From assembly GCA_016721945.1 (NCBI GenBank), contig JADKHC010000038.1:1-23432 (forward strand): a stretch of 23,432 bases of DNA, in the 5' to 3' direction. The position numbers and the translations under genes were made by a program. This document shows positions 7,398 through 14,703 of the stretch, one piece after another (the stretch's first letter is position 1; each line of letters begins with the position of its first letter). This stretch comes from Verrucomicrobiota bacterium. GTDB taxonomy: Bacteria > Verrucomicrobiota > Verrucomicrobiia > Opitutales > Opitutaceae. Below the pieces are notes generated by a model that did no database searches, was not told where the DNA came from, and saw only the letters and a list, made by a program, of their open reading frames with translations.

Positions 7398-8768
7398 CTA
7401 CCCTTTCGCCACCGACTCAAGGATTTTCTCCGACGCGCGTATTCCCTTTTCCATGACGTTTAGGTCGAAGCTCTCGTTCGGTGCGTGCAGATTATCTTCG
7501 GGCAAAAACAGCCCGAATAACACGGAGTCGAGGCCGAGCACACGTTTGATATCGGCGATGATCGGCACGCTGCCGCCCTCGCGCAAATAGAGAGGCTGCT
7601 TGCCGAAGACCTCGGTGATCGAGGCGTCAGCCGCACGAAACGCACGCGCCAGCACCGGCGATTGATCCTTCGGCGTGTTCGAGCGATCGGGCGGCACGAC
7701 CACGTAAGGAATGCCTTGGTGCTGATCGACGAGTTCGAAGGTCACATCTTTCGGCATGCGCTCGCGGATCGTTTTGTAGAGCAGATCGCGGATTTTCTCT
7801 GGATTCTGGTTCGGCACGAGTCGGCAGCTGATCTTTACGAAGGCCTTGCTCGGAATAACCGTCTTCGTCCCCTCGCCTTGGTAGCCGCCGCCGATGCCGT
7901 TAAATTCGAGCGTCGGCAGGAAGCGCGTCGCCTCGAACGGCGTGTAGCCTTTGTGGGCGTGGAAAGCCGGGATGCCGAGAAACTCACGGTACTGTTCTTC
8001 GCTCTGGCCGAGCTTCGCGAGTTCAGCGCGCTCCCAGGGCTCGACTTCAAGCACATCGTCGTAGAAACCGGGCACGTTGACGCGGCCGTCGGGCGTGTGC
8101 AGCGACGCGCAGAGTTCGGCTAAAGCTTGTATTGGGTTTCTTAGTACACCGCCGTGCAAGCCGGAGTGCAGATCCATTTTTGAACCGGTTACGACGACGT
8201 CGAAAAGTGTGAGCCCGCGCAGGCCGCAAGTGATTACGACTTGGTCGGGACGAGGAATGCCGGTGTCGGAGAGATAAACGAAATCGGCCTGGAGCCGGTC
8301 TTTGTGTTTCTCGATGAAAGGAAGAAAACTCGGGCTGCCGGTTTCCTCTTCGCCTTCAATCATGAAAGTGATGCGCAGCGGCAGATCGGGCCGACGCTCC
8401 AACAGGCGCGCAACAGCGGCGATGTGCGTCATGAGCGGACCTTTGTTATCCGCCGTGCCGCGACCGTAGATGCGGTGGCCGCGAATTTGCGGTTCGAAGG
8501 GCGGCGTCTGCCAGAGATTGAGCGGGTCGGCCGGTTGCACGTCGTAGTGGCCGTAGATGATCACGTGCGGCCATTCCGGTTTGCCGCCACGATGTGCGAG
8601 GATAATCGGATGAAGCGCGGTCGGCACGATCTCGGTTGAGAAGCCGATCGAGGTGAGAAGGCCAGCGACAAACTCGCGGGCGCCCTTCATGCCTTCCTTC
8701 GCCGACGGATCGGCGGAGATGCTGGGATGGCGGACAAATTCCTTTAGCTTTTCGACCGGATCAAACAT
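7398..8768 (-). CDS. M20-family metallopeptidase (dipeptidase type)
   Basis: 456 residues, usual for the M20 dipeptidase group (CNDP/DUG1-like). Zinc ligands and catalytic residues are visible: GHYDVQP (His74, Asp76), GRGTADNKG (bridging Asp107), EGEEETGS (general base Glu in the 140-142 cluster), LSDTG (Asp168), the dimerisation motif DLHSGLHGG near 200 and a late NLHAPNE (His428). The enzyme hydrolyses dipeptides or short peptides with two Zn2+ or Mn2+ ions and has no signal peptide, so it is cytoplasmic. The gene is alone on its transcript: the palindrome at 8842-8900 separates it from purH upstream. Exact substrate cannot be read from the sequence. Confidence 0.92.
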   Translation of the reverse strand: MFDPVEKLKEFVRHPSISADPSAKEGMKGAREFVAGLLTSIGFSTEIVPTALHPIILAHRGGKPEWPHVIIYGHYDVQPADPLNLWQTPPFEPQIRGHRIYGRGTADNKGPLMTHIAAVARLLERRPDLPLRITFMIEGEEETGSPSFLPFIEKHKDRLQADFVYLSDTGIPRPDQVVITCGLRGLTLFDVVVTGSKMDLHSGLHGGVLRNPIQALAELCASLHTPDGRVNVPGFYDDVLEVEPWERAELAKLGQSEEQYREFLGIPAFHAHKGYTPFEATRFLPTLEFNGIGGGYQGEGTKTVIPSKAFVKISCRLVPNQNPEKIRDLLYKTIRERMPKDVTFELVDQHQGIPYVVVPPDRSNTPKDQSPVLARAFRAADASITEVFGKQPLYLREGGSVPIIADIKRVLGLDSVLFGLFLPEDNLHAPNESFDLNVMEKGIRASEKILESVAKG

Positions 8769-8841
8769 GCCGGGAACGTGGCGGAAAAGCCGCGCGCCCG
8801 CTAGTCAGAAAAGTGAATAACGAAGGGAAGAAAGTTTGACC

Positions 8842-8900
8842 TGTAGGAGCCTGCTTGCAGGCGATCCTCGCCCGGAATCGCCTGCAAGCAGGCTCCTACA
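8842..8900. repeat. REP-type palindrome (24-bp perfect arms)
   Basis: TGTAGGAGCCTGCTTGCAGG plus CGAT (8842-8865) and its exact reverse complement (8877-8900) flank an 11-base loop. The sequence style (GTAGGAGC...GCGAT) is that of REP elements known from Pseudomonas and other bacteria, which are spread by RAYT transposases. It lies between purH (ends 8919) and the dipeptidase gene (starts 8768), where it could also end purH transcripts. Confidence 0.88.
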
Positions 8901-8918
8901 AGCGATCAAGCGTGTACC

Positions 8919-10466
8919 TCAGTGCTTAAAATGGCGAATGCCAGTGAAGACCATCGCCATGCCACGTTCGTCGGCCGCTCTAATAACTTCTTCGTCGCGC
9001 ACCGAACCACCCGGCTGAATCGCTGATGTCGCGCCCGCTTCGGCCGCAGCGATCAGGCCATCGGCAAACGGGAAAAGCGCTTCGCTCACGACCACCGAGC
9101 CCTTGAGGTCGAGCTTGGCCTCGCCGGCTTTCCAGACCGCGATCCGTGAGCTGTCCACGCGCGCCATCTGTCCGGCGCCAACACCGAGCGTCTGTTCGCT
9201 GCGGCAATAAACGATGGCGTTTGATTTGACGTGTTTGCACACGCGCCAGCCGAACATCATCGAGGCCCATTCTTCTTCGGTGGGCTGACGCCTGGTCACG
9301 ACTTTGAAATTTTCGCGCGAGCCGAGCAACTTGTTGCGATCCTGCACGAACAGGCCGCCCACGACTGAGCGGACGTCGAGCAACGAGTCAGCACCGAGGC
9401 CGGCCTTAGCGATCATGAGGCGCAGATTTTTTTTCTTCGCGAAAATCGCGAGCGCTTCGTCGCTGAAACGCGGAGCGATAATCACCTCGGTAAAAATTTC
9501 GCTGATGGTTTTCGCGAGCGCGGCTTCGAGCGTGCGATTAACCACGATGATACCGCCAAATGGTGCCTGGCGATCGGTTGCGTAGGCCTTTTCCCAAGCG
9601 GCTTCGAGCGTGTCGGCTGAGGCAACGCCGCAAGGATTCGTGTGTTTGAGAATGGCGAGCGTGGGTTTCTCGAATTCGCCGATCAGGTACGTGGCCGACG
9701 TGATATCGAGAATGTTGTTATAACTAAGTTCCTTGCCCTGCAGCTGTTGGAAATGCTCGTGGAATGTGCCGTAGAGCGCGGCCTGCTGGTGCGGATTTTC
9801 GCCGTAACGAAGCGACTGCGCCTTCTTATAGGAAACGCTAAATGTATCCGGAAATCCGGACAACGCGGCGAGATCGGGTTCGGCTTGTTGCGCTTCGAGA
9901 TATTTGGCGATCGCGGTGTCGTAGCTGCCGGTGCGTTGGAAAACTTTCAGCGCGAGTTTGCGGCGGAGCGCGGCGAGTTCGGCCGGTTTTTCGAAGGCGG
10001 CGACGACGGCGTTGTAGTCAGCTGGATCGCACACGACGGTGACGCTCTCGTGGTTTTTCGCCGCGCTGCGCAGCATCGATGGGCCACCGATGTCGATGTT
10101 CTCGATTGCCTCCTCGAAATGCACGTTGGGCTTCGCGACGGTTTGCTCGAAAGGATAAAGATTCACCACGACCAAATCGATGAGCGCGATGCCGTGTTCT
10201 TTGGCGGCAGCGAGATGATCGGCTTTGTCGCGACGGCAGAGCAGACCGCCGTGGATTTTTGGGTGCAGGGTTTTCACGCGCCCTTCCATCATTTCCGGGA
10301 AACCGGTGTGTTGGCTCACCTCGGTGACGGGCAGGCCTTTTTCAGCGAGGAGCTTTGCAGTGCCGCCGGTCGAAAGGATGCGATAACCAAAACGTTGCAC
10401 GAGGGCGGTCGCGAATTCGACCAAGCCGGTTTTGTCGCTCACGGAGAGAAGGGCTAGCTTTTCCAT
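8919..10466 (-). CDS. purH: Bifunctional AICAR formyltransferase / IMP cyclohydrolase (PurH)
   Basis: PurH carries out the last two steps of IMP synthesis in the cytoplasm. From the ATG at 10464-10466 the protein has 515 residues, the family norm; the longer frame to 10535 adds 23 unrelated residues that run into the next gene. The N-terminal MGS-like cyclohydrolase domain (1-140) shows LSVSDKTGL, LSTGGTAK, GRVKTLHPKIHGG and NIDIGGPSMLRSAAKN. The C-terminal AICAR transformylase domain shows RYGENPHQ (220-227), LKHTNPCG with Lys274-His275 of the active site, and near the end SDALFPF-like SEALFPFADG and QPGGSVRDEEVI. No other purine genes are adjacent. Confidence 0.97.
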   Translation of the reverse strand: MEKLALLSVSDKTGLVEFATALVQRFGYRILSTGGTAKLLAEKGLPVTEVSQHTGFPEMMEGRVKTLHPKIHGGLLCRRDKADHLAAAKEHGIALIDLVVVNLYPFEQTVAKPNVHFEEAIENIDIGGPSMLRSAAKNHESVTVVCDPADYNAVVAAFEKPAELAALRRKLALKVFQRTGSYDTAIAKYLEAQQAEPDLAALSGFPDTFSVSYKKAQSLRYGENPHQQAALYGTFHEHFQQLQGKELSYNNILDITSATYLIGEFEKPTLAILKHTNPCGVASADTLEAAWEKAYATDRQAPFGGIIVVNRTLEAALAKTISEIFTEVIIAPRFSDEALAIFAKKKNLRLMIAKAGLGADSLLDVRSVVGGLFVQDRNKLLGSRENFKVVTRRQPTEEEWASMMFGWRVCKHVKSNAIVYCRSEQTLGVGAGQMARVDSSRIAVWKAGEAKLDLKGSVVVSEALFPFADGLIAAAEAGATSAIQPGGSVRDEEVIRAADERGMAMVFTGIRHFKH

Positions 10467-10525
10467 AAAGAGAAGGTTTTTGCGGGCGTCGAAAAACACT
10501 GGCAAGCGGAAAGCCCGCTTTCGCC

Positions 10526-11251
10526 TCAATGGCACATCTCGTGCGCGGCCGAGCCGCCGCCGAACATCAAATACTCATGCATCCACGCATGCACCGCCGG
10601 TACGCCGCGCACGAGCGTGAGTAGGCCAAAAATCATCAACGCCACGCCGCCGACGCGCACCAGCCAACGCCGTTGGCTCAAGCCGATGCGCTGTCCCAGC
10701 AACGCTAGCGCCAACAACCCCGGCATCGTGGCAAAACCAAAAACGTAAGCGCCAACAACCACGCCGACAGTCGAACCAGTATTGGCGAGCGCTAGCAACG
10801 CCATCATCGACAATCCGCAGGGCAAAAATCCGTTCACCCAACCCATCAGCACGCTCTTCGCCAGCGAGGGCGAACCCTGCAATCCTGTGAGCAAGCCGCA
10901 CACCGCACTCCCCTTCCACCAAGTCTGCACGCGAGACGGCAGTCGGATTTCGAACGCATAAGCCACGCCCATCGCAAACATCACTGCACCCACGATCCAC
11001 CCGAGCACAGTTTGAAACCGCAACAACGGCCACTGCGCATCGACCACCCGACTCGCCAGCAATAACACCACGCCGATAAACACATACGACGTTGCCTTGC
11101 CCAACTGGTAGCCAACCTGCCGCCATACCACGACTACGGGTCGCGACGAACCAGCAGAAACAGCCAGGGCAAACGGCCCGCACATGCCTAAGCAGTGTCC
11201 TGTACCGGTGAGGCCGAGTAGGAAAATGCCAACATATTCACTCCAAGTCAT
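10526..11251 (-). CDS. TauE/SafE (UreH-like) family integral membrane protein
   Basis: 241 residues from the ATG at 11249-11251 (an in-frame start at 11272 adds seven residues). About six hydrophobic segments cover the protein. The first carries GTGHCLGMCGP (17-26), the His-Cys...Cys motif typical of the UreH/DsbD-like group often found near heavy-metal or cbb3-oxidase assembly genes; a later segment has NGFLPCGLSM. The cytoplasmic or periplasmic tail is rich in metal ligands (HAWMHEYLM, then HEMCH at the very end). This suggests metal (possibly copper) handling, but no oxidase or copper gene is in the window, so function remains open. It ends 59 bases before purH on the same strand. Confidence 0.78.
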   Translation of the reverse strand: MTWSEYVGIFLLGLTGTGHCLGMCGPFALAVSAGSSRPVVVVWRQVGYQLGKATSYVFIGVVLLLASRVVDAQWPLLRFQTVLGWIVGAVMFAMGVAYAFEIRLPSRVQTWWKGSAVCGLLTGLQGSPSLAKSVLMGWVNGFLPCGLSMMALLALANTGSTVGVVVGAYVFGFATMPGLLALALLGQRIGLSQRRWLVRVGGVALMIFGLLTLVRGVPAVHAWMHEYLMFGGGSAAHEMCH

Positions 11252-11318
11252 CGCGCCCAAGCTTGGGCTCATCGCGCCACGCGCAACTGCATTTCGTTGT
11301 TTCGCTATTCCCCGCCGG

Positions 11319-11347
11319 GAAAAAAGCCTGGCGGAGAGAGGGGGATT
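11319..11347 (-). repeat. Duplicate of the tRNA-Ser 3' end plus flank (copy 2)
   Basis: 29 bases identical to 11495-11523. They include the last 19 bases of tRNA-Ser (CCA, discriminator, 3' acceptor arm, 3' T stem and three loop bases) and 10 bases of downstream flank. The distance between copies is 176 bases. Between them lie the small hairpins CTGGCC-CAT-GGCCAG (11349-11363) and CCCC-TTC-GGGG, and GC-rich CTCGCGCT/GCGCGCC runs. Confidence 0.9.
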
Positions 11348-11504
11348 GGCTGGCCCATGGCCAGGTGCTGCGCACTCGCGCTCTGCGCGCCCCTTCTTCG
11401 TTCGCTTTCGCTCACTGCGTCGAACACCCCTTCGGGGTTCTCATCCCCTCAACGCGCCTCGTGCTTCATCGTGAAACATACTTCACCCACTTACGAAAAA
11501 AGCC

Positions 11505-11595
11505 TGGCGGAGAGAGGGGGATTCGAACCCCGATAGGCTTTTACACCTATAACGCTTTAGCAAAGCGCCGCTATCGACCACTCAGCCATCTCTCC
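11505..11595 (-). tRNA. tRNA-Ser (anticodon GCT), CCA encoded
   Basis: On the minus strand the acceptor GGAGAGA (11595-11589) pairs with TCTCTCC (11515-11509), followed by discriminator G and encoded CCA (11507-11505). The anticodon arm is GCGCT-TTGCTAA-AGCGT, placing GCT at 11561-11559, which reads AGC/AGU. A long variable arm (ATAGG/CCTAT) is present, as expected for serine tRNAs. The T loop is TTCGAAT; the outermost T-stem pair is C-C. Its 3' end is repeated downstream. Confidence 0.95.
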
Positions 11596-11719
11596 GGAAC
11601 AGGGATGAAAAGGCATACTTTTGCCACGACGCAGCGCAAGGACTTTTCTTGGCGAAAGCTAAACTCGCCTGTCCACCGTATTTAGCGCGGCTGGCCAAAG
11701 CTCACCGCCGAGACGCTGC

Positions 11720-12181
11720 TCACTCCTTAATTTCGACGACAACCTGGATTTCCACGGTGGAGTCTTTGGGCAAACCGGCCACAGCCACTGCGGCGCGAGC
11801 ATGTTTACCCGCTTCGCCAAAAACCGCCACGAACAGATCGCTCGCACCGTTGATCACCGCAGGACTGTCAGTGAAGCCGCTCACGGCATTCACAAAACCA
11901 CCGACATAAACGATGCGGTTCACGCGTTCGAGTGAGCCGAGCGCGGCTTTTATATTCGCCAGCGTGTTCAACGCGCAAATCTTCGCCGACTCATAACCAC
12001 TCTGTACCGTCTGGTCCTTGCCAACCTGTCCAGCGTGGGTGATCCGCCCGCTGAGGACGCTGATCGTGCCGGCGCAATAGAGGAGATTTCCCGTGCGAAC
12101 CGTGGGCACATAACTGCCAGCGGCGGCAGGCGCGTCGGGGAGGTTAATACCTAGGTCGGCCAGTTTCGTTTCAGGATTCAT
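11720..12181 (-). CDS. RidA/YjgF-family protein
   Basis: 153 residues. RidA proteins form trimers and hydrolyse reactive enamine/imine intermediates released by PLP enzymes. The family pattern is visible: TGNLLYCAGTI (30-40), GQVGKD, ALNTLANIKAALGSLERVNRIVYVGGFVNA (71-99) and the closing HARAAVAVAGLPKDSTVEIQ with Arg129 and Glu144, equivalent to the catalytic Arg and the conserved VE of RidA. The N-terminal LGINLPDAP...AGSYVP form places it in the longer subfamily of about 150 residues rather than the archetypal 128-residue RidA. It is divergent from an amidase gene, 107 bases between starts. Confidence 0.93.
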   Translation of the reverse strand: MNPETKLADLGINLPDAPAAAGSYVPTVRTGNLLYCAGTISVLSGRITHAGQVGKDQTVQSGYESAKICALNTLANIKAALGSLERVNRIVYVGGFVNAVSGFTDSPAVINGASDLFVAVFGEAGKHARAAVAVAGLPKDSTVEIQVVVEIKE

Positions 12182-12238
12182 ATGGGGAAAATTTCGTTCT
12201 GCTAAACGAATGGCAAAGTTTTTTAGATGCCTACATTT

Positions 12239-12244
12239 TACAAT
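12239..12244 (+). promoter_or_regulatory. Possible -10 element of the amidase gene
   Basis: TACAAT at 12239-12244 (5 of 6 to TATAAT), 44 bases before the start ATG, in an A/T-rich divergent region. A matching -35 is poor (T-rich stretch around 12219). A small inverted repeat TCGTT-ctgcta-AACGA (12194-12209) lies between the two divergent genes and could be an operator. Both are weak. Confidence 0.3.
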
Positions 12245-12288
12245 CGCAGGGTTGCGTTTGTCCGGGGACTTTCACCATAACCAATGCC

Positions 12289-13575
12289 ATGGCCATATCA
12301 TTAGCTGCGGTCAGCATGCCGGAGTGGCAGGCATTCAGCGCAAAAGATCCGTCGGGGGCGGCTCACGAGCTCACCCGTCGGATGCAAACGCAGCTGTCCG
12401 AAAACCAACAACGTGCGGTTTTCGCGTGGATGCAAACCGAGCGCGAACTCGCGGCCACATTCGAACGTTTCGCCGGCACCCTCGCTCCGCTCGCTGGCGT
12501 ACCGTATGCGCTCAAAGATGTTTTCCAGGTTTCACCGCTCGCCATCAAAGCCGGCTCACATTTTCCAAACGGAATTTTGCCGAAAAAAGAACGTGACGGA
12601 AAACTCCCGCATGTGCTCCGCGGCGTCGGCGCTGTGCTCGCAGCCAAAACCAACATGTACGAATTCGCCTACGGACTAACCGGCGAAAACCCACATTACG
12701 GCGATTGCGAACACCCCCACGATCCCAGCCGCACCAGCGGCGGCTCGAGCAGCGGCTCAGCGGTTTTGGTTGCCGCCGGGATTATGCCTTTTGCCACCGG
12801 GACCGACACCGGCGGCTCCATCCGCGTGCCTGCGGCGTTCTGCGGCCTATACGGCTTACGAACCTCCAGCCAACACGTGTGGATCGAAGATGCGTTTCCG
12901 CTCGCACCAAGTTTTGACGCTGCCGGTTGGTTCACGGGCAACGCCCAGGACATGTACACCGTGCATCGCTATTTGATGGGCGCGACCAAGGTCGAGCGCG
13001 AACTCCGTGGTTGCTATATGGATTTTGAAGCGCTCGGGGTGCCCGCCGACAAAGATGTGGCCGAGGCCGTATGCGCTGCTGCCGCCGTCTATGCTCCCGC
13101 CGCAGACAAAACCACCGCCGAACAACTTCGCCACGGTTTCGAGCATGCCGCCGAAACCTACGCTGTGATCCAAAGTACCGAAGCGTACAAAGTCCACGCC
13201 GCCTGGCTCGACCCGCACCGCGAACACTACAGCCCAGTCGTCTGGGATCGCATTGATCGCGGACGCCACTGGACCACGGAGCAGCTCGATGAAGCCCAAA
13301 CTCGCCACGCCGCCCTTAAGCTGATGTGGACAAATTATTTTCTGACTTACGATTTCCTCATCCTGCCCGCGACCCCGTTTCCTGCTCTGCGGAAAAACGA
13401 GTGTACCCAAACCAACCGCGACCGCCTACTCGCGCTCAATGCGCCAGCCAGTCTTGGCGGCCTGCCCGTACTGTCGATTCCCGTGACTCTGCCCTCAGGC
13501 CTTACGTCTGGACTTCAGATTATCGTCAACTCCAACCAGAGCCCGGTCATCCCATGGGCGCTCAAGCGTCCGTAA
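12289..13575 (+). CDS. Amidase signature family hydrolase
   Basis: 428 residues with the complete Ser-cisSer-Lys triad: Lys76 in YALKDVF, Ser153 in SGGSSSGSA (cis-Ser, in the Gly/Ser-rich signature) and Ser177 in TDTGGSIR (nucleophile); the 24-residue gap between the two serines is the family spacing. Also typical are GAVLAAKTNMYEFAYG (114-129) and the C-terminal LNAPASLGGLPVLSIPV. The family covers GatA, fatty-acid amide, biuret and allophanate hydrolases; no gatB/gatC is present, so it is not part of the tRNA amidotransferase here. The C-terminal tail is short, ending soon after the GLQIIV strand. The divergent RidA gene suggests a nitrogen-catabolic role, which is inference. Confidence 0.9.
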   Translation: MAISLAAVSMPEWQAFSAKDPSGAAHELTRRMQTQLSENQQRAVFAWMQTERELAATFERFAGTLAPLAGVPYALKDVFQVSPLAIKAGSHFPNGILPKKERDGKLPHVLRGVGAVLAAKTNMYEFAYGLTGENPHYGDCEHPHDPSRTSGGSSSGSAVLVAAGIMPFATGTDTGGSIRVPAAFCGLYGLRTSSQHVWIEDAFPLAPSFDAAGWFTGNAQDMYTVHRYLMGATKVERELRGCYMDFEALGVPADKDVAEAVCAAAAVYAPAADKTTAEQLRHGFEHAAETYAVIQSTEAYKVHAAWLDPHREHYSPVVWDRIDRGRHWTTEQLDEAQTRHAALKLMWTNYFLTYDFLILPATPFPALRKNECTQTNRDRLLALNAPASLGGLPVLSIPVTLPSGLTSGLQIIVNSNQSPVIPWALKRP

Positions 13576-13592
13576 CTAGTGAAAAGAGGTAG

Positions 13593-13611
13593 GGCGCGTT
13601 GCTAACGCGCC
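13593..13611. terminator. Hairpin between convergent amidase and amidohydrolase genes
   Basis: GGCGCGTT-gct-AACGCGCC: 8-bp perfect arms, loop of three bases, centred between two convergent stop codons (13575 and 13617). No T-tract follows on either strand, so it may be a factor-independent pause site or a short dispersed palindrome rather than a classical terminator. Confidence 0.5.
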
Positions 13612-13616
13612 GAAGA

Positions 13617-14516
13617 TCAGCTTCGACGGCTGAGTATTTTATCGGCCGTTCCCCCTGCAACCGCACTGAGTTCCGTTTCGCTCAAGCCAACGCCCCTTAT
13701 TTCATCTATCAGCGCACCGATTTGTGGGCCGTCGCTATTTTCCGGATACAGGTTTAACGGATGATCCGAGCCGTAAAGTACGCGCTTGGCACCAACTGCA
13801 TCGATCATTTTACGGAAAACCTCGCGGCCATAAATCAATGGCGTAGCCGCTGTATCATAGAAAAGGTTCGCACACGCTCGTGCCTGCGAGCCCAGTTCTG
13901 AATCGAGCGGCAAGCGCGCACCCCAATGCGCAAGAATGAATTTCGTTGCGGGAAACTCGCGCGCCATCCGCACGAAATCACCCAGCGGAGTTTCGATTTT
14001 CCCGGGGTAGTTTTTGCTCTGCGGCTCCGTCACATGCAGATTGACCGGCAGGCCAAGCTCGCCCGCCATAACCAGTGCCTCGCGCCAAACGGGATCGTCA
14101 ATCGCCACGCCTTGCGAATGCGGAGACAACTCCCCCAGCCCGCAAAGTCCTTCGCCGACCGCGCGTCGGATTTCGTCCTTCACCGCTTCGACACCCGCCG
14201 CCGGATGCAACGTCGCAAAAGCCGAAAGCCGGTCCGGATGCGCGCGAACGCACTCTGCATAAAACCGATTTTGCCGCACGCATGTGTCGTGGTTTTCCCA
14301 ATACCAACCCAACAACACCGCGCGCTCGATCCCCGCAGCGTCCATGTCGCGTAGCAGCTCCGCGACACTCGGGAATCCCTGCACCGGCTGGCCGTTCTTG
14401 CGCACCCGCGTGCATAACGTCGCCCAATGCCGCTCGCCATGCGCTTCCGCCCACACCGCCGGAGCGAGGTTCACTTCGGGCGGATAAAGATGCACGTGAG
14501 CGTCGATGATGCGCAT
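13617..14516 (-). CDS. Amidohydrolase (TIM-barrel metal-dependent hydrolase, Amidohydro_2 type)
   Basis: 299 residues from the ATG at 14514-14516. Family features: N-terminal metal-binding DAHVH (His7, His9), GLGEL (Glu129), VNLHVTE (His161), LAHWG (His197) and YGSDHPL (Asp251), each at the end of a predicted barrel strand. Members act on cyclic amides, decarboxylate aromatic acids (ACMSD-like) or open lactones, usually with one zinc. The exact substrate is not readable. The gene is divergent from the double GTP cyclohydrolase II gene (187 bases between the starts), so both may share a control region. Confidence 0.88.
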   Translation of the reverse strand: MRIIDAHVHLYPPEVNLAPAVWAEAHGERHWATLCTRVRKNGQPVQGFPSVAELLRDMDAAGIERAVLLGWYWENHDTCVRQNRFYAECVRAHPDRLSAFATLHPAAGVEAVKDEIRRAVGEGLCGLGELSPHSQGVAIDDPVWREALVMAGELGLPVNLHVTEPQSKNYPGKIETPLGDFVRMAREFPATKFILAHWGARLPLDSELGSQARACANLFYDTAATPLIYGREVFRKMIDAVGAKRVLYGSDHPLNLYPENSDGPQIGALIDEIRGVGLSETELSAVAGGTADKILSRRS

Positions 14517-14703
14517 GACACCTCAACCCTTGGCAGACCCTGCGCCCCGTTTCGACCGGAAAGTTCACCCCGCCTTTCTTTCCTCTTTCTCGTTATCTTT
14601 CTCATTCGCTCCGCCTTTGCCATTTTCCGCCAAAACCCCGCGCTTTTCTTTTGGAAAAACTTCCCCATCTTTAACGGTTGCGGCAACTGCCCGCCGCAAT
14701 CGC

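Noticed and set aside
11263..11685. Open frames crossing tRNA-Ser
   Set aside because: The translated GGERGIRTP-type peptide is the well-known artefact of a tRNA 3' end read as protein.
14517..14703. FMN riboswitch ahead of the GTP cyclohydrolase II-like gene
   Set aside because: I do not see the conserved FMN aptamer blocks in the leader.
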